64,000 nucleotides of DNA from Aureimonas flava. Its GTDB lineage: Bacteria; Pseudomonadota; Alphaproteobacteria; Rhizobiales; Rhizobiaceae. The position numbers were made by a program, and so were the translations under genes. Every line of letters starts with the position of its first letter. The stretch's first letter is position 1. The notes beneath the pieces were generated by a model that had not been told where the DNA came from, ran no database searches, and saw nothing but the letters and a program-made list of their open reading frames with translations. The stretch is taken from contig NZ_QYRN01000001.1 in the NCBI RefSeq assembly GCF_003583935.1, positions 186,001 through 250,000 of the forward strand, read 5' to 3'. Below, piece after piece: positions 18,677-28,378 of this stretch.

Positions 18677-19417
18677 ATGAGCCAGCACGTCGCCACGGAC
18701 GTCGCGGACGGCGTCTTCCGCATCCGCCTCGATCGCCCGGACAAGAAGAACGCCCTCGACCGCGCCATGTACGGCGCCCTGGCCGGGGCGCTGCGGGCGG
18801 CGGAGGCGGACGATGCCGTCGGCTGCATCCTGTTCCTCGGCGCGCCGGGCGCGTTTTCGGCCGGCAACGACATCGCGGACTTCGCCGCGTCCGCCGGTGC
18901 CGCTCGTCCGCTGGACGAACTCGTCGACTTCCTCGATACGCTGGCCGGTGCCGCCAAGCCGATGATCGCGGCGGTGGACGGGTTGGCGATCGGCATCGGC
19001 ACGACGCTGCTTCTCCATTGCGACCTCGTCTACGCGACTCCGCGTTCGCTGTTCCGCACGCCCTTCTCCGATCTCGGTGTGGTGCCCGAAGCGGCGTCCA
19101 GCCTGCTCGGACCGCTGGCCCTCGGGCACCAGCGCGCCTTCGCGCTGCTCGTGATGGGCGAGACCTGGAGCGCCGAGGCGGCCCGGGAGGCCGGCCTCGT
19201 TCTGGCCGTCGGCGAGGATGCCGAAGCGGAGGCGGAAACGGCGGCGCGCCGGCTGGCCGCCAAGCCGCGGGAGGCGGTGCGCATCGGCCGCGAGCTCCTG
19301 CGCACGGCGCCGGACGCGGTGCGCGAGCGCATCGCCGTCGAGGCCGACCTTTTCGCGGATCGCCTCCGCTCGACCGAGGCGCAGGCCGCCTTCGCCGCCT
19401 TCCTGAAACGGGGCTAG
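18677..19417 (+). CDS. enoyl-CoA hydratase/isomerase (crotonase) family protein
   Basis: This 246-residue crotonase-family protein has the oxyanion-hole block PGAFSAGNDIADF and the second block DGLAIGIGTTLLLHCDLVYA. The active-site region reads FSDLGVVPEAASSLL; the PEAASS form is usual for delta3,delta2-enoyl-CoA isomerases and PaaG/PaaB-like enzymes, so isomerase or hydratase are both possible. It begins 10 bp after the acyl-CoA dehydrogenase and is surely co-transcribed with it. The stop codon overlaps that of dedA on the opposite strand: both TAGs lie within one CTAG at 19414-19417. Confidence 0.88.
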   Translation: MSQHVATDVADGVFRIRLDRPDKKNALDRAMYGALAGALRAAEADDAVGCILFLGAPGAFSAGNDIADFAASAGAARPLDELVDFLDTLAGAAKPMIAAVDGLAIGIGTTLLLHCDLVYATPRSLFRTPFSDLGVVPEAASSLLGPLALGHQRAFALLVMGETWSAEAAREAGLVLAVGEDAEAEAETAARRLAAKPREAVRIGRELLRTAPDAVRERIAVEADLFADRLRSTEAQAAFAAFLKRG

Positions 19418-20043
19418 GGCGCCTTCTTCGCGTCGCCCTCGGCCGCTCGCTGCGCCCGCAGCTTGCGGCGGAACTGGAGGACGGTCCCGCCGCTGAGTAG
19501 GAGGAACACCGCACCGATGGCAGCGTAGGCCCAGGGACTGCCGTGGAGATAGGTGTCGATCCGGTCGCCGAGCACGTAGGAGCCGAAGCCGTAGGCACCC
19601 GACCAAAGGGCAGCGCCCACGGCGTTGTAGAAGAGGAAGGACCACCAGGGAAAACGCAGCGTGCCGGCCGCGAATCCGCAGACCTGCCTCAGCAGGAGGA
19701 TGAAGCGCGCGATCAGCACGATCGGGGGCCCGACCTGCCGGAACCGCTCCTCGACATAGCGATACTTCTCGTCGGTCAGACCGATCCGATGCCCGTAGCG
19801 GACCACGAAGCGCCGCCCGTATCGATGCCCGAGCCAGTAGCCGAGATTGTCGCCCAGCGTCCCACCGATCCAGGACGCTGCGAACACGCCCCAGATATCG
19901 AGCTGGCCGTGGCCGGCCATGATGCCGGCCGCGATCAGGATGCTTTCGCCGGGAAACGGCAGCCCGGTCGATTCGAGGAAGATCGATAGGAACAGGATGC
20001 CGTAGCCGTAGTCCTGCAGAAAACCGGTGATCGTATCCAGCAT
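19414..20043 (-). CDS. DedA family membrane protein
   Basis: A 209-residue polytopic membrane protein of the DedA (SNARE-associated/VTT) family, thought to act as lipid carriers or transporters with roles in membrane homeostasis. Typical blocks are FLESTGLPFPGESILIAAG, GDNLGYWLGHRYG, and the conserved FxxxGxxxVFxxRF-like stretch VGPPIVLIARFILLLRQVCGFAAG. Four to five hydrophobic segments are visible and the C-terminus is basic (RRKLRAQRAAEG). The start ATG at 20043 follows the RNA methyltransferase stop by only 11 bp on the same strand, so it may be the last gene of the dxs-tlyA unit. Confidence 0.9.
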   Translation of the reverse strand: MLDTITGFLQDYGYGILFLSIFLESTGLPFPGESILIAAGIMAGHGQLDIWGVFAASWIGGTLGDNLGYWLGHRYGRRFVVRYGHRIGLTDEKYRYVEERFRQVGPPIVLIARFILLLRQVCGFAAGTLRFPWWSFLFYNAVGAALWSGAYGFGSYVLGDRIDTYLHGSPWAYAAIGAVFLLLSGGTVLQFRRKLRAQRAAEGDAKKAP

Positions 20044-20054
20044 CGCCGTTCGCC

Positions 20055-21281
20055 TCAGCGCTCGAACAGCGCCACCGCCTCGACATGGTGCGACCAGAGG
20101 AACTGGTCGATCGGCGTGACCCGCAGGAGGCGGTATCCGCCCGCGACCAGGATAGCCGCGTCTCGCGCCAGCGTGACCGGGTTGCACGAGACCGCCGCGA
20201 CGCGACGCACACCCGATGCGGCAATCTCGCGCGCCTGTGCCTCGGCGCCGGCACGCGGCGGATCGAACAGGACGCCGTCGAACCGCGCCAGTTCCTTGGC
20301 CGTGAGCGGTCGCCGGAAGAGGTCGCGCCGCTCCACGGTGACGGGCTTGAGGCCCGAGGCCGCACGCCGCGCCTTTTCCAGCGACGCGAGGGCCGGTGCG
20401 TCGAACTCGGCGGCATGGACGGCATGGTGCCGCGCGAGGCGAAGCGTGAAGGCGCCGAACCCGCAGAACAGGTCCGCCACCGCCTTGGACGGGGCGAGAT
20501 GGGCGAGCGCGATCTCGGCCATTCGGTTCTCGGCGCCCGCGACCGCCTGGAGGAAGGCGCCCGCCGGAAACGGCACCGCGACGCCCGCCACGTCGATCGT
20601 CGGCACGCGGTTCTCGATCAGCGTCTCGCCATCCACCGAAAGACGGGCGACCGCCTGATCCTCGGCGCCCCAGGCGATGGCGGACTGTCGGAGTTCGGCG
20701 CTCAGCTTCGCCGTCTGCTCGATCGCCACGTCGAGGCCGGTCTGGGTGCGCGTGACCGTCATCCGCAGCTCGCGCTTGCGGTCGATCAGAAGCGTCGCCA
20801 GCCGCTCGAAACGCTTCAAGCGCGCGACGATCTCGGGCACGGCGACGAGGCAGGTTTCGATCGGCGCGATGCGGTGGCTCAGCGCCTCGTGGAAGCCGAA
20901 GAGCACGCGAGGTCCGGCGCGCACGGCCGTGAACACCGCGCGGCGGCGCGAGCCGGGGGCGCAGGGCTCCAGCGGCGCGACCTCCGGCGACAGTCCCTCG
21001 CGCGCCAGCGCGTCCACCACGAGATCGCGCTTGAAGTGCGCGTAGAGCCTGTCGCCGAGATGCTGGAGGTCGCATCCGCCGCAGCGGCCGAAATGCGGGC
21101 AGGGGGCGTCGCGGCGCTCCGGCGAAGCGTGGTCCACCGACAGGAGCTGACCCCGGCCGCCCTGCCGCTCGATCGTCACCGTCTCGCCAGGCAGCGCGAA
21201 GGGTACGAACACGGTGGACGGCTCGCGCGCGATGCCGTCGCCACGCGTGCCCAACGCGTCGATCGCCACCTGTTCGCTCAC
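20055..21281 (-). CDS. RlmD/TrmA-type 23S rRNA m5U methyltransferase
   Basis: This 408-residue SAM-dependent RNA methyltransferase belongs to the RumA/TrmA group, which makes 5-methyluridine in RNA. It has an N-terminal TRAM-like region (about 1-50), an iron-sulfur motif CPHFGRCGGCDLQHL (C-x5-C-x2-C) near residue 62, the SAM site VADLFCGFGAFTLRLA, FDPPRAGAEAQ, and the catalytic cysteine in AAVSCNPVTLARD. The start is a GTG at 21281 overlapping the tlyA stop (GTGA), so translation is probably coupled. Which uridine it modifies cannot be told from the sequence. Confidence 0.88.
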   Translation of the reverse strand: MSEQVAIDALGTRGDGIAREPSTVFVPFALPGETVTIERQGGRGQLLSVDHASPERRDAPCPHFGRCGGCDLQHLGDRLYAHFKRDLVVDALAREGLSPEVAPLEPCAPGSRRRAVFTAVRAGPRVLFGFHEALSHRIAPIETCLVAVPEIVARLKRFERLATLLIDRKRELRMTVTRTQTGLDVAIEQTAKLSAELRQSAIAWGAEDQAVARLSVDGETLIENRVPTIDVAGVAVPFPAGAFLQAVAGAENRMAEIALAHLAPSKAVADLFCGFGAFTLRLARHHAVHAAEFDAPALASLEKARRAASGLKPVTVERRDLFRRPLTAKELARFDGVLFDPPRAGAEAQAREIAASGVRRVAAVSCNPVTLARDAAILVAGGYRLLRVTPIDQFLWSHHVEAVALFER

Positions 21282-22024
21282 GCCTTCGCTCCACCCAAAA
21301 GGAATTCCACGTTGCCGTCGCCGCCCGCGATGGGAGAGGGACTGATGCCCAGCGACCGCCAGCCGGGCAGCGCGTCCAGCCAGGCCGACAGTTCGTCGGC
21401 GATCGCCGGAGCGCGTGCGAGATCCTTGAGCATCCCGCCCTTGCCGATCGCCTCGCGGCCGGCCTCGAACTGCGGCTTCACCAGAAGCACCGCATGCGCA
21501 CCGGGCGCGGCGAGCATGAGGGCCGGCGGCAGAGCCAGCCGCAGCGAGATGAAGCTGACGTCCGAGACCACAAGACCGATGCGTCGCTCGCCGAGGCACC
21601 CGGCGTCGAGGTCGCGTGCGTTCAGCCCCTCGAGATTGGTGACGCGCGCGTCGTCTCGCAGGGACGCATGCAACTGATCGTGCCCGACATCGACGGCGAC
21701 GACATGGGCCGCGCCCCGTTCCAGGAGAACCTGCGTGAAGCCGCCGGTGGAGGCGCCGATGTCCAGCGCGTCGCGGCCCTCGACCGGGATGCCGAAGGCG
21801 TCGAGGCCAACCTGTAGCTTCAGCGCGGCACGCGAGACGTAGGCCGCCGCCGGATCGTCCAGTTCGACATGCGCGTCCTCGTCCACCGTCTGGCCGGGCT
21901 TGGACACCACGACGCCCTCGACGCGCACGCGGCCGCGCAGGATCGCGTCCCGCGCGCGGGCGCGCGAATCGAGCATCCGCCGTTCGGCGAGAAGGAGATC
22001 GAGGCGGATGCGCGAGGCGTTCAT
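21278..22024 (-). CDS. tlyA: TlyA family rRNA 2'-O-methyltransferase
   Basis: A 248-residue protein with an N-terminal S4 RNA-binding domain (about 4-65, RLDLLLAERRMLDSRARARDAI-type start) and an FtsJ-like methyltransferase domain (about 60-245; ALDIGASTGGFTQVLLERGA is the SAM site, VVSDVSFISLRLALP follows). TlyA proteins methylate ribose 2'-OH groups in 16S and/or 23S rRNA; older annotations call them hemolysins. It lies 11 bp after dxs and overlaps the next methyltransferase gene by 4 bp, giving an operon order dxs-tlyA-RNA methyltransferase that is common in alphaproteobacteria. Confidence 0.93.
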   Translation of the reverse strand: MNASRIRLDLLLAERRMLDSRARARDAILRGRVRVEGVVVSKPGQTVDEDAHVELDDPAAAYVSRAALKLQVGLDAFGIPVEGRDALDIGASTGGFTQVLLERGAAHVVAVDVGHDQLHASLRDDARVTNLEGLNARDLDAGCLGERRIGLVVSDVSFISLRLALPPALMLAAPGAHAVLLVKPQFEAGREAIGKGGMLKDLARAPAIADELSAWLDALPGWRSLGISPSPIAGGDGNVEFLLGGAKA

Positions 22025-22035
22025 CGAGGGTCGGC

Positions 22036-23958
22036 TCAGGCCCGCATCACGCGCTGCGCCGCATCGCCGAGGGCGCGGAACACGGTTTCCACGATCGCGG
22101 CGCGGTCGAGGCCGGAGGCGCGGATCATCGCGTCCGGCGCGGCGTGGTCGACGAAGCGGTCCGGCATGGTCATCGGGCGGACCTTGAGGCCGCGATCCAT
22201 CAGCCCGTGGCGCGCCATGTGCTCCAGCACCTGAGCCGCGAAGCCGCCGGACGCCCCTTCCTCGATCAGCACCAGCACCTCGTGCTCGCGCGCCAGCCGG
22301 CCGATCAGGTCGGTATCGAGCGGCTTGGCGAAGCGCGCGTCGGCCACGGTGGTGGAGAGGCCGAAGCCCTCGAGCTCTTCCGCCGCCGCGACGGCCTCGG
22401 CCAGCCGCGAGCCGAACGACAGGATCGCGACCTTGCTCCCCTCGCGCACGATGCGGCCCCGGCCGATCTCGAGAGCCTTGCCGCGTTCGGGCATCTCGAC
22501 GCCGGTTCCGTTGCCGCGCGGATAGCGGAAGGAGATCGGGCCGCCGTCGTGCTCCACCGCCGTTCGCACCATGTGCCGAAGCTCGGCCTCGTCCGCGGCG
22601 GCCATCACCACCATGCCCGGCAGCGGGCACAGGAAACCGGTGTCGAACGAGCCGGCATGGGTCGGGCCGTCGGCGCCGACGAAGCCCGCGCGGTCGATCG
22701 CGAAGCGCACCGGAAGATGCTGGATCGCCACGTCGTGGACGATCTGGTCGTAGGCGCGCTGCAGGAAGGTCGAGTAGATGGCGACGAAGGGCTTGAAGCC
22801 CTCCGTGGCGAGCCCCGCCGCGAAGGTCACCGCGTGCTGCTCCGCGATGCCCACGTCGAAGGTGCGCTTCGGGAAGGCCTGCCCGAACAGGTCGAGGCCG
22901 GTGCCGTCCGGCATCGCGGCGTTGATCGCGACGATCCGCTCGTCCTCGTGGGCTTCCTGGATCAGCGTCTCGGCGAAGACCTTGGTGTAGCTCGGTGCGT
23001 TGGACTTGGGCTTCGCCTGGGCGCCCGTCACCACGTCGAATTTCGACACGCCGTGATACTTGTCCGCGCTCGCCTCGGCCGGCGGATAGCCCTTGCCCTT
23101 GCGGGTGACCACGTGGATCAGCACGGGGCCGTCGCCCGTGTCGCGGACGTTCTTGAGGACGGGCAGGAGGTGGTCGACGTCGTGGCCGTCGATCGGGCCG
23201 ACGTAGTAGAAGCCGAGCTCCTCGAACATCGTGCCACCGGTGAAGAAGCCGCGCGTGTACTCCTCGGTCTTGCGGGCCCCCTCGCGCACGAACTCGGGCA
23301 GGCGGCGCGTCACGGTCTTGGCGCGGTCGCGCAGCGAGCGATAGGTCCGGCCCGAGACGAGCCGCGCCAGATAGGCGCTCAGCGCCCCGGTAGGCGGGGC
23401 GATCGACATGTCGTTGTCGTTGAGGATGACGATCAGCCGGGCGTCGAGCGCGCCGGCGTTGTTCATCGCCTCGTAGGCCATGCCGGCGCTCATCGCGCCG
23501 TCGCCGATCACGGCCACCACGTGGTTGCGCCGCCCGTCCAGCTCGCTCGCGACCGCCATGCCGAGGCCGGCCGAGATGGACGTGGAGGAATGGCCGGCGC
23601 CGAACGGATCGAATTCGCTCTCGGTGCGCTTGGCGAAGCCCGACAGGCCGCCTTCCTGGCGCACCGTGCGCATCGCCTCGCGGCGTCCGGTCAGGATCTT
23701 GTGCGGATAGGCCTGGTGGCCGACGTCCCAGATCAGGCGGTCGGCGGGCGTGTCGAACACGGCGTGGATCGCCACGGTCAGCTCGACCACGCCGAGCCCG
23801 GCGCCGAGGTGCCCGCCCGTCCGGGACACGGCGTCGATCAGGTCCTGGCGCAGCTCGTCCGCGACCTGCCGGAGCGACGCCTCGGGCAGACGGCGCAGGT
23901 CGGCCGGCGAGGCGATGCGGTCGAGGAGCGGCGTGGAAGGACGCTGGGACAAGGGCAT
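22036..23958 (-). CDS. dxs: 1-deoxy-D-xylulose-5-phosphate synthase
   Basis: A 640-residue thiamine-diphosphate enzyme that condenses pyruvate and glyceraldehyde-3-phosphate to DXP, the entry step of the MEP isoprenoid pathway. It shows [33 protein letters not shown]-type [18 protein letters not shown], the ThDP motif [17 protein letters not shown], and the transketolase-like [13 protein letters not shown] and [12 protein letters not shown]. Length is standard. Products feed ispH, which is also in the window at 39.3 kb, and the ubiquinone side chain. xseB ends 97 bp upstream on the same strand; dxs leads the tlyA unit. Confidence 0.97.
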   Translation of the reverse strand: MPLSQRPSTPLLDRIASPADLRRLPEASLRQVADELRQDLIDAVSRTGGHLGAGLGVVELTVAIHAVFDTPADRLIWDVGHQAYPHKILTGRREAMRTVRQEGGLSGFAKRTESEFDPFGAGHSSTSISAGLGMAVASELDGRRNHVVAVIGDGAMSAGMAYEAMNNAGALDARLIVILNDNDMSIAPPTGALSAYLARLVSGRTYRSLRDRAKTVTRRLPEFVREGARKTEEYTRGFFTGGTMFEELGFYYVGPIDGHDVDHLLPVLKNVRDTGDGPVLIHVVTRKGKGYPPAEASADKYHGVSKFDVVTGAQAKPKSNAPSYTKVFAETLIQEAHEDERIVAINAAMPDGTGLDLFGQAFPKRTFDVGIAEQHAVTFAAGLATEGFKPFVAIYSTFLQRAYDQIVHDVAIQHLPVRFAIDRAGFVGADGPTHAGSFDTGFLCPLPGMVVMAAADEAELRHMVRTAVEHDGGPISFRYPRGNGTGVEMPERGKALEIGRGRIVREGSKVAILSFGSRLAEAVAAAEELEGFGLSTTVADARFAKPLDTDLIGRLAREHEVLVLIEEGASGGFAAQVLEHMARHGLMDRGLKVRPMTMPDRFVDHAAPDAMIRASGLDRAAIVETVFRALGDAAQRVMRA

Positions 23959-24055
23959 CTCCTGAAGCGGGAGCCGGAAGGCGTGCAGGCGCCCTGAAGC
24001 TTGGGTTTCTTAGACCGGTTTCAAGCCGGCTTGTCCACCGGCCGGGGCCCTGGGC

Positions 24056-24325
24056 TCAGGCCGGGTCCAGCGGCTCCGTGTCGACGGCCTTGCCGCCGCG
24101 CGAGAGCTTGATCTTCTCGACCTTGTCCTCGGCCGCCGACAGGAGCCGGTCGCAGTGCGACTTGAGCTTCTCGCCGCGCTCGTAGATGCGGATCGAATGC
24201 TCCAGCGCGACATCGCCGCGCTCCAGGTCCGACACGATGCGCTCCAGCGCCGACAGCGCCTCCTCGAAGCTCATGCGGCGGATGTCGGAATCGTCGGCGG
24301 GAAGGGGGGCGGTCGTATCGGACAT
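24056..24325 (-). CDS. xseB: exodeoxyribonuclease VII small subunit
   Basis: This 89-residue protein is the small subunit of exonuclease VII, which degrades single-stranded DNA to oligonucleotides together with XseA. The conserved core is [20 protein letters not shown], then [20 protein letters not shown], two helices of the usual XseB fold, and AAEDKVEKI. It lies between the histone-deacetylase-like gene (32 bp upstream) and dxs on the same strand, the same order I recall in many rhizobia. The large subunit xseA is not in the window. Confidence 0.93.
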   Translation of the reverse strand: MSDTTAPLPADDSDIRRMSFEEALSALERIVSDLERGDVALEHSIRIYERGEKLKSHCDRLLSAAEDKVEKIKLSRGGKAVDTEPLDPA

Positions 24326-24357
24326 GGAAACCTTCGTTGCGCTCCGTCGGGAGCCGT

Positions 24358-25284
24358 TCAGCCGATCATCAGCCGTTGGACATGGGCGGCGACCGATCGT
24401 TCCAGGCCGACGAGATCGTAGCCGCCTTCGAGAACGCTGACGAGCCGTTCGCGGCTGTAGCGGGAGGCCACTTCGAGAAGCTTGCCGGTGGCCCAGTCGA
24501 AGTCGGCCTCCACCAGGTTGAGCCCGGCCAGGGGATCTCGATGATGGGCGTCGAATCCGGCGGAAATGATGACGAGGTCCGGAGCGAAGCGGTTCAGCGC
24601 CGGCAGCACGCCCGCTGCGAAGGCCGCGCGGAACTCGTCGGTCCCGTCGCCTTCGGAGAGCGGTACGTTGACGATATTGCCCGCGCCCGTCTCCGTCTCG
24701 GCGCCCGTGCCGGGGTAGAGCGGCGCCTGATGCGTCGAGACGTAGAGAACGGACGGGTCGGACCAGAAGATGTCCTGCGTGCCGTTGCCGTGGTGGACGT
24801 CCCAGTCGACGATGGCCACGCGCTCCAAGCCGTGAACCGCCTGCGCGTGACGCGCTGCGACGGCCGCCTGGTTGAACAGGCAGAAGCCCATGGCCGTCTC
24901 GCGCTCGGCGTGGTGGCCGGGGGGGCGGGCCGCGACGAAGACGTTGCGGACCTCGCCCGACACGACGTCATCGACCGCCGCGCAGGCGGCACCGACCGCA
25001 TGGAGCGCCGCCGAGAAACTCCGGGGGCTCATCACGGTGTCGCCGTCGATGCGCGTCAGGCCCTCGGTCGGCGTCGCGCGGGCGATCTTGCGCACGTGCT
25101 CCACCGAGTGGCAGCGGTAGACCGCCTCCACGGCGCCCTCGGGTGCCAGAACGCGGTCGAGGTTCTGGAAGGGCTCGGCCTCGAGCGCGGCAGCGACAGC
25201 CTTCATCCGCTCCGGGCGCTCGGGGTGACCGGGGCCGGTCAGGTGCTCGGCGAAGATCGGGTGGTGGTAGAGACGCGTCATCAT
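24358..25284 (-). CDS. histone deacetylase family (acetylpolyamine amidohydrolase-like) protein
   Basis: A 308-residue zinc hydrolase of the arginase-deacetylase fold. Family marks are HPERPERM near the N-terminus, the double-His RPPGHHAE, and the metal site in [16 protein letters not shown] with [14 protein letters not shown] later. Bacterial members remove acetyl groups from small amines or proteins; the substrate here is unknown. ATG at 25284 is preferred, with AGGAG 10 bp upstream; the next codon is also ATG, and a TTG at 25290 is less likely. It sits 52 bp after aroC and 32 bp before xseB on the same strand, so probably in one transcript. Confidence 0.9.
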   Translation of the reverse strand: MMTRLYHHPIFAEHLTGPGHPERPERMKAVAAALEAEPFQNLDRVLAPEGAVEAVYRCHSVEHVRKIARATPTEGLTRIDGDTVMSPRSFSAALHAVGAACAAVDDVVSGEVRNVFVAARPPGHHAERETAMGFCLFNQAAVAARHAQAVHGLERVAIVDWDVHHGNGTQDIFWSDPSVLYVSTHQAPLYPGTGAETETGAGNIVNVPLSEGDGTDEFRAAFAAGVLPALNRFAPDLVIISAGFDAHHRDPLAGLNLVEADFDWATGKLLEVASRYSRERLVSVLEGGYDLVGLERSVAAHVQRLMIG

Positions 25285-25336
25285 CGGCAAACGTCTCCTG
25301 GCGGAAAACAGGACGGATCGGCGCGCGGCACTGGGC

Positions 25337-26428
25337 TCAACGGCCCGTCTGCGCGCGATGGCGCAGATAATGGTCCGCGATGGCGCAAGCCACCATGGCC
25401 TCGCCGATCGGCACCGCGCGGATGCCGACGCACGGATCGTGGCGCCCCTTGGTCATCACCTCGACCTCCTGCCCGTCGGCGTCCACCGAGCGGCGCGGGG
25501 TGAGGATCGATGAGGTCGGCTTCACGGCGAAGCGGGCGACAACCGGCTGCCCGGTGGCGATGCCGCCAAGAATGCCGCCGGCGTGATTGGACAGGAACCG
25601 CGGCTTGCCGTCGTTGCCCATGCGGATCTCGTCGGCGTTCTCCTCGCCCGAAAGGGTGGCGCTGGCGAAGCCGTCGCCGATCTCCACGCCCTTCACGGCG
25701 TTGATCGACATCAGGCCGGCGGCGATGTCGGCATCCAACTTGCCGTAAAGCGGCGCACCGAGCCCGGCCGGCACGCCCTCGGCCACGACCTCCACCACGG
25801 CGCCCACCGACGAACCGCTCTTGCGCACGCCGTCCAGAAGCTCCGCCCAGCGCTCGGCCGTCGCGGCGTCCGGGCAGAAGAACGGGTTGCGACGCGTTTC
25901 CTCCCAGTCGAAGCGCACGCGGTCGATCGCGACGTCGCCGATCTGCACCAGGGCGCCGCGCACCACGAGCCCCGGCACCACGAGACGGGCGATCGCGCCC
26001 GCAGCCACGCGCGTTGCGGTCTCGCGGGCCGAGGACCGCCCGCCGCCGCGATAGTCGCGCACGCCGTACTTCATGTCGTAGGTGATGTCGGCGTGGCCCG
26101 GCCGGTAGCGCCGTGCGATCTCGGAATAGTCCTTGGACCGCTGGTCGACATTGTCGATGTGGAGCGCGATCGGCGTTCCGGTGGAGACGAGCTCGCCCTC
26201 GCGCTCGCCCGGCAGAACGCCGGACAGGACGCGCACCTGGTCCGGCTCCTGGCGCTGGGTCGTGTAACGAGACTGGCCGGGGCGGCGCTCGTCGAGATAG
26301 CGCTGGATGTCGGCTTCGGAAAAGCGCAGGCCCGGCGGCGTGCCGTCGACCACGCAGCCGATGGCGGGCCCGTGGCTTTCGCCCCAGGTGGTCACGCGGA
26401 AGAGGTGGCCGAAGCTGTTGTGCGACAT
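25337..26428 (-). CDS. aroC: chorismate synthase
   Basis: A 363-residue chorismate synthase, which converts EPSP to chorismate with reduced FMN, the last step of the shikimate route. Signature blocks: [12 protein letters not shown] (starting [12 protein letters not shown]), [36 protein letters not shown] and [16 protein letters not shown] near the C-terminus. Length is normal. The ATG at 26428 begins [18 protein letters not shown] as expected. It is divergent from the DUF1344 gene and probably leads the aroC-deacetylase-xseB unit. Confidence 0.97.
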   Translation of the reverse strand: MSHNSFGHLFRVTTWGESHGPAIGCVVDGTPPGLRFSEADIQRYLDERRPGQSRYTTQRQEPDQVRVLSGVLPGEREGELVSTGTPIALHIDNVDQRSKDYSEIARRYRPGHADITYDMKYGVRDYRGGGRSSARETATRVAAGAIARLVVPGLVVRGALVQIGDVAIDRVRFDWEETRRNPFFCPDAATAERWAELLDGVRKSGSSVGAVVEVVAEGVPAGLGAPLYGKLDADIAAGLMSINAVKGVEIGDGFASATLSGEENADEIRMGNDGKPRFLSNHAGGILGGIATGQPVVARFAVKPTSSILTPRRSVDADGQEVEVMTKGRHDPCVGIRAVPIGEAMVACAIADHYLRHRAQTGR

Positions 26429-26616
26429 GAGGGTCCGCCGATCCGGTTGGCATGCACACCCGTCGGGCGGCTGCCGGCATGGCTCGGGTGATGCAGTGAA
26501 AATCCCGCTTGGGCAACCCGCACGGCGCCCGAAAAAACCATAATCGTCGCCGAACCTCCACGCCGTTGAATCGCGCCGCGTGCCGTCCGGCCTGCCGCGC
26601 CAGTCGGAGCCTCCCG

Positions 26617-26844
26617 ATGACGAGACGGGTCGTCGCCTTCTTCGCCTGCTCCTTCCTCAGCGTCTCGGCGACCTATCCGGCCGCCGCCGTGGAAACGGGC
26701 GGGACGATCGAGGCGATCGACCGCGACGAGGCGTCGCTGACGCTTTCCGACGGCGCGACCTACCGGTTGCCGGACGCATTCGACTACGCCGTCGTGCGGC
26801 CGGGCATGGAAGTCGTCGTGGTCTACGACGCCGCCCCGCTCTAG
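26617..26844 (+). CDS. small exported DUF1344 protein
   Basis: A 75-residue protein with a cleavable signal peptide (about 1-24, [17 protein letters not shown]) followed by a small beta-rich domain: [25 protein letters not shown] and GMEVVVVYD. This fits the DUF1344 family of short periplasmic rhizobial proteins, of unknown function. The start at 26617 is preferred to longer in-frame extensions because it yields a clean signal peptide. Its stop TAG overlaps the stop TAG of the histidine phosphatase on the other strand within CTAG at 26841-26844. Confidence 0.72.
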   Translation: MTRRVVAFFACSFLSVSATYPAAAVETGGTIEAIDRDEASLTLSDGATYRLPDAFDYAVVRPGMEVVVVYDAAPL

Positions 26845-27437
26845 ACCCAGTCCGTCCGCCCGTCGCGCACCCGCAGGATGCGGTCCTGCGGAATGTCGGT
26901 GTGCGAAGCCTCGACCGGCGACATTCCGGCGAACACGGTGAGGAAGGCGCGCGTCACGCCGCCATGCGCCACCACCACGCTGGGACGGTCGAGCGACCGG
27001 AAGGCGGGGGCGATGCGCTCTGCGAGCCCGGCATAGGTCTCGGCGCCTTCTCCCGGCGGGAGGAAATTCCACTTGTCGGCGTCGCGCCGTGCGGACTGCT
27101 CCGGGAACAGCCGGTTCAGCTCAGGCACGGTGTAGCCCTGCCATTCACCGAAATGGATCTCCTTCAGCCGCTCGTCCGTGCCGAAGGCTTCGGGATCGAG
27201 GCCCATCTCGCGACGGATCCCGCGCATCGTGTCGGCCGCGCGCGACATGGGGCTGGAGACGAAGGCGAAATCCTCGCCGCCCGCGCCGAGGACGTTGGCG
27301 AGATAGCGCCCGTTGCGCCGCGCCTGGACGAGACCGACGCGGTTCAACGGGATGTCGCTCTGGCCCTGGAGGCGCGCGTCGGCGTTCCAATCCGTCTGCC
27401 CGTGACGGCAGAGGTAGATAAGCGGGAGGCTGGTCAC
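26841..27437 (-). CDS. histidine phosphatase family protein (phosphoglycerate-mutase-like)
   Basis: This 198-residue protein has the catalytic LCRHGQTDWN motif at the N-terminus (His plus Arg-His-Gly core), the second region SSPMSRAADTM, the acid EIHFGEWQG, and the second His in VVVAHGGVTRAFL. Such proteins are broad phosphatases or cofactor-dependent mutases; the specific substrate is unknown. The start is inferred as GTG at 27437, right before the conserved IYLCRHG; there is no good ribosome site. It starts 14 bp after the fabI stop, so the two are co-transcribed. Confidence 0.88.
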   Translation of the reverse strand: MTSLPLIYLCRHGQTDWNADARLQGQSDIPLNRVGLVQARRNGRYLANVLGAGGEDFAFVSSPMSRAADTMRGIRREMGLDPEAFGTDERLKEIHFGEWQGYTVPELNRLFPEQSARRDADKWNFLPPGEGAETYAGLAERIAPAFRSLDRPSVVVAHGGVTRAFLTVFAGMSPVEASHTDIPQDRILRVRDGRTDWV

Positions 27438-27451
27438 GTGGAGGAGATCCG

Positions 27452-28270
27452 TCAGTCCTTGACCACGGAGATGTCGGGCGCGTCCACGGCCTTCATGCCG
27501 ACCACGTGGTAGCCCGAATCCGCATGATGGACCTCGCCCGTGACCGACCGGGACAGGTCGGACAGGAGATAGAGCCCGACGTCGCCGACCTCCTCGATCG
27601 TCACCGTGCGGCGCAGCGGGGCGTTGTACTCGTTCCACTTGAGGATGTAGCGGAAGTCGCCGATGCCGGAGGCCGCAAGCGTCTTGATCGGCCCCGCCGA
27701 GATCGCGTTGACGCGAATGTTCTTGGGGCCAAGGTCGACCGCCAGGTACTTCACGCTCGCCTCGAGCGCCGCTTTGGCGACGCCCATGACGTTGTAGTTC
27801 GGCATGACCTTCTCGGCACCGTAGTAGGTGAGGGTCAGCATCGACCCACCGTCGGTCATCAGCTTCTCGGCCCGCTGCGCAACCGCTGTGAACGAATAGA
27901 CCGAGATGTTCATGGTCTTGTTGAAGTTGGCCTCCGTCGTGTCGACGTAGCGGCCGGTCAACTCGTCCTTGTCGGAGAAGCCGATGGCATGGACCAGGAA
28001 GTCGAGCTTGCCCCACTTCTCCTCGATCGCCTGAAAACAGGCATCGATGGTGGCCGGATCGCCCACGTCGCAATGCCCGCAGACGAAGGCACCAAGCTCG
28101 GCGGCCAGCGGCTCGACCCGCTTGCGCAGCGCGTCGCCCTGGTAGGTGAAGGCGATCTCCGCACCCTGCGCCGCGAGGGCCTTGGCGATTCCGAAGGCGA
28201 TGGAGCGGTTGTTGGCGACGCCGAGAATCAGGCCCCGCTTTCCCTTCATCAGGCCCAACGAATCCACCAT
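27452..28270 (-). CDS. fabI: enoyl-[acyl-carrier-protein] reductase (NADH)
   Basis: A 272-residue short-chain dehydrogenase that reduces trans-2-enoyl-ACP, the final step of each fatty-acid elongation round and the target of triclosan. It has KRGLILGVANNRSIAFGIAKAL for NAD binding, HAIGFSDKDEL, and the catalytic Tyr-x6-Lys in TYYGAEKVMPNYNVMGVAKA, then RVNAISAGPIKTLAASGI. ATG at 28270 has GAGGGAG upstream; the frame continues to 28345 without similarity. It lies 108 bp after the CbpA-like gene and just before the phosphatase. Confidence 0.95.
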   Translation of the reverse strand: MVDSLGLMKGKRGLILGVANNRSIAFGIAKALAAQGAEIAFTYQGDALRKRVEPLAAELGAFVCGHCDVGDPATIDACFQAIEEKWGKLDFLVHAIGFSDKDELTGRYVDTTEANFNKTMNISVYSFTAVAQRAEKLMTDGGSMLTLTYYGAEKVMPNYNVMGVAKAALEASVKYLAVDLGPKNIRVNAISAGPIKTLAASGIGDFRYILKWNEYNAPLRRTVTIEEVGDVGLYLLSDLSRSVTGEVHHADSGYHVVGMKAVDAPDISVVKD

Positions 28271-28378
28271 GGCCCGAACTCCCTCGTCTTGTTTTGCAAC
28301 TTCCTGTCGGGCCGGCGGTATGGCATAGCCTCCCGCCACCAGCAAGCAGGCCGGTGCTACAGGCGTCGGTGCTAGCGA

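Noticed and set aside
21278-22024. TlyA as a true hemolysin.
   Set aside because: The S4 plus FtsJ domain layout is that of an rRNA methyltransferase; the hemolysin label is historic.
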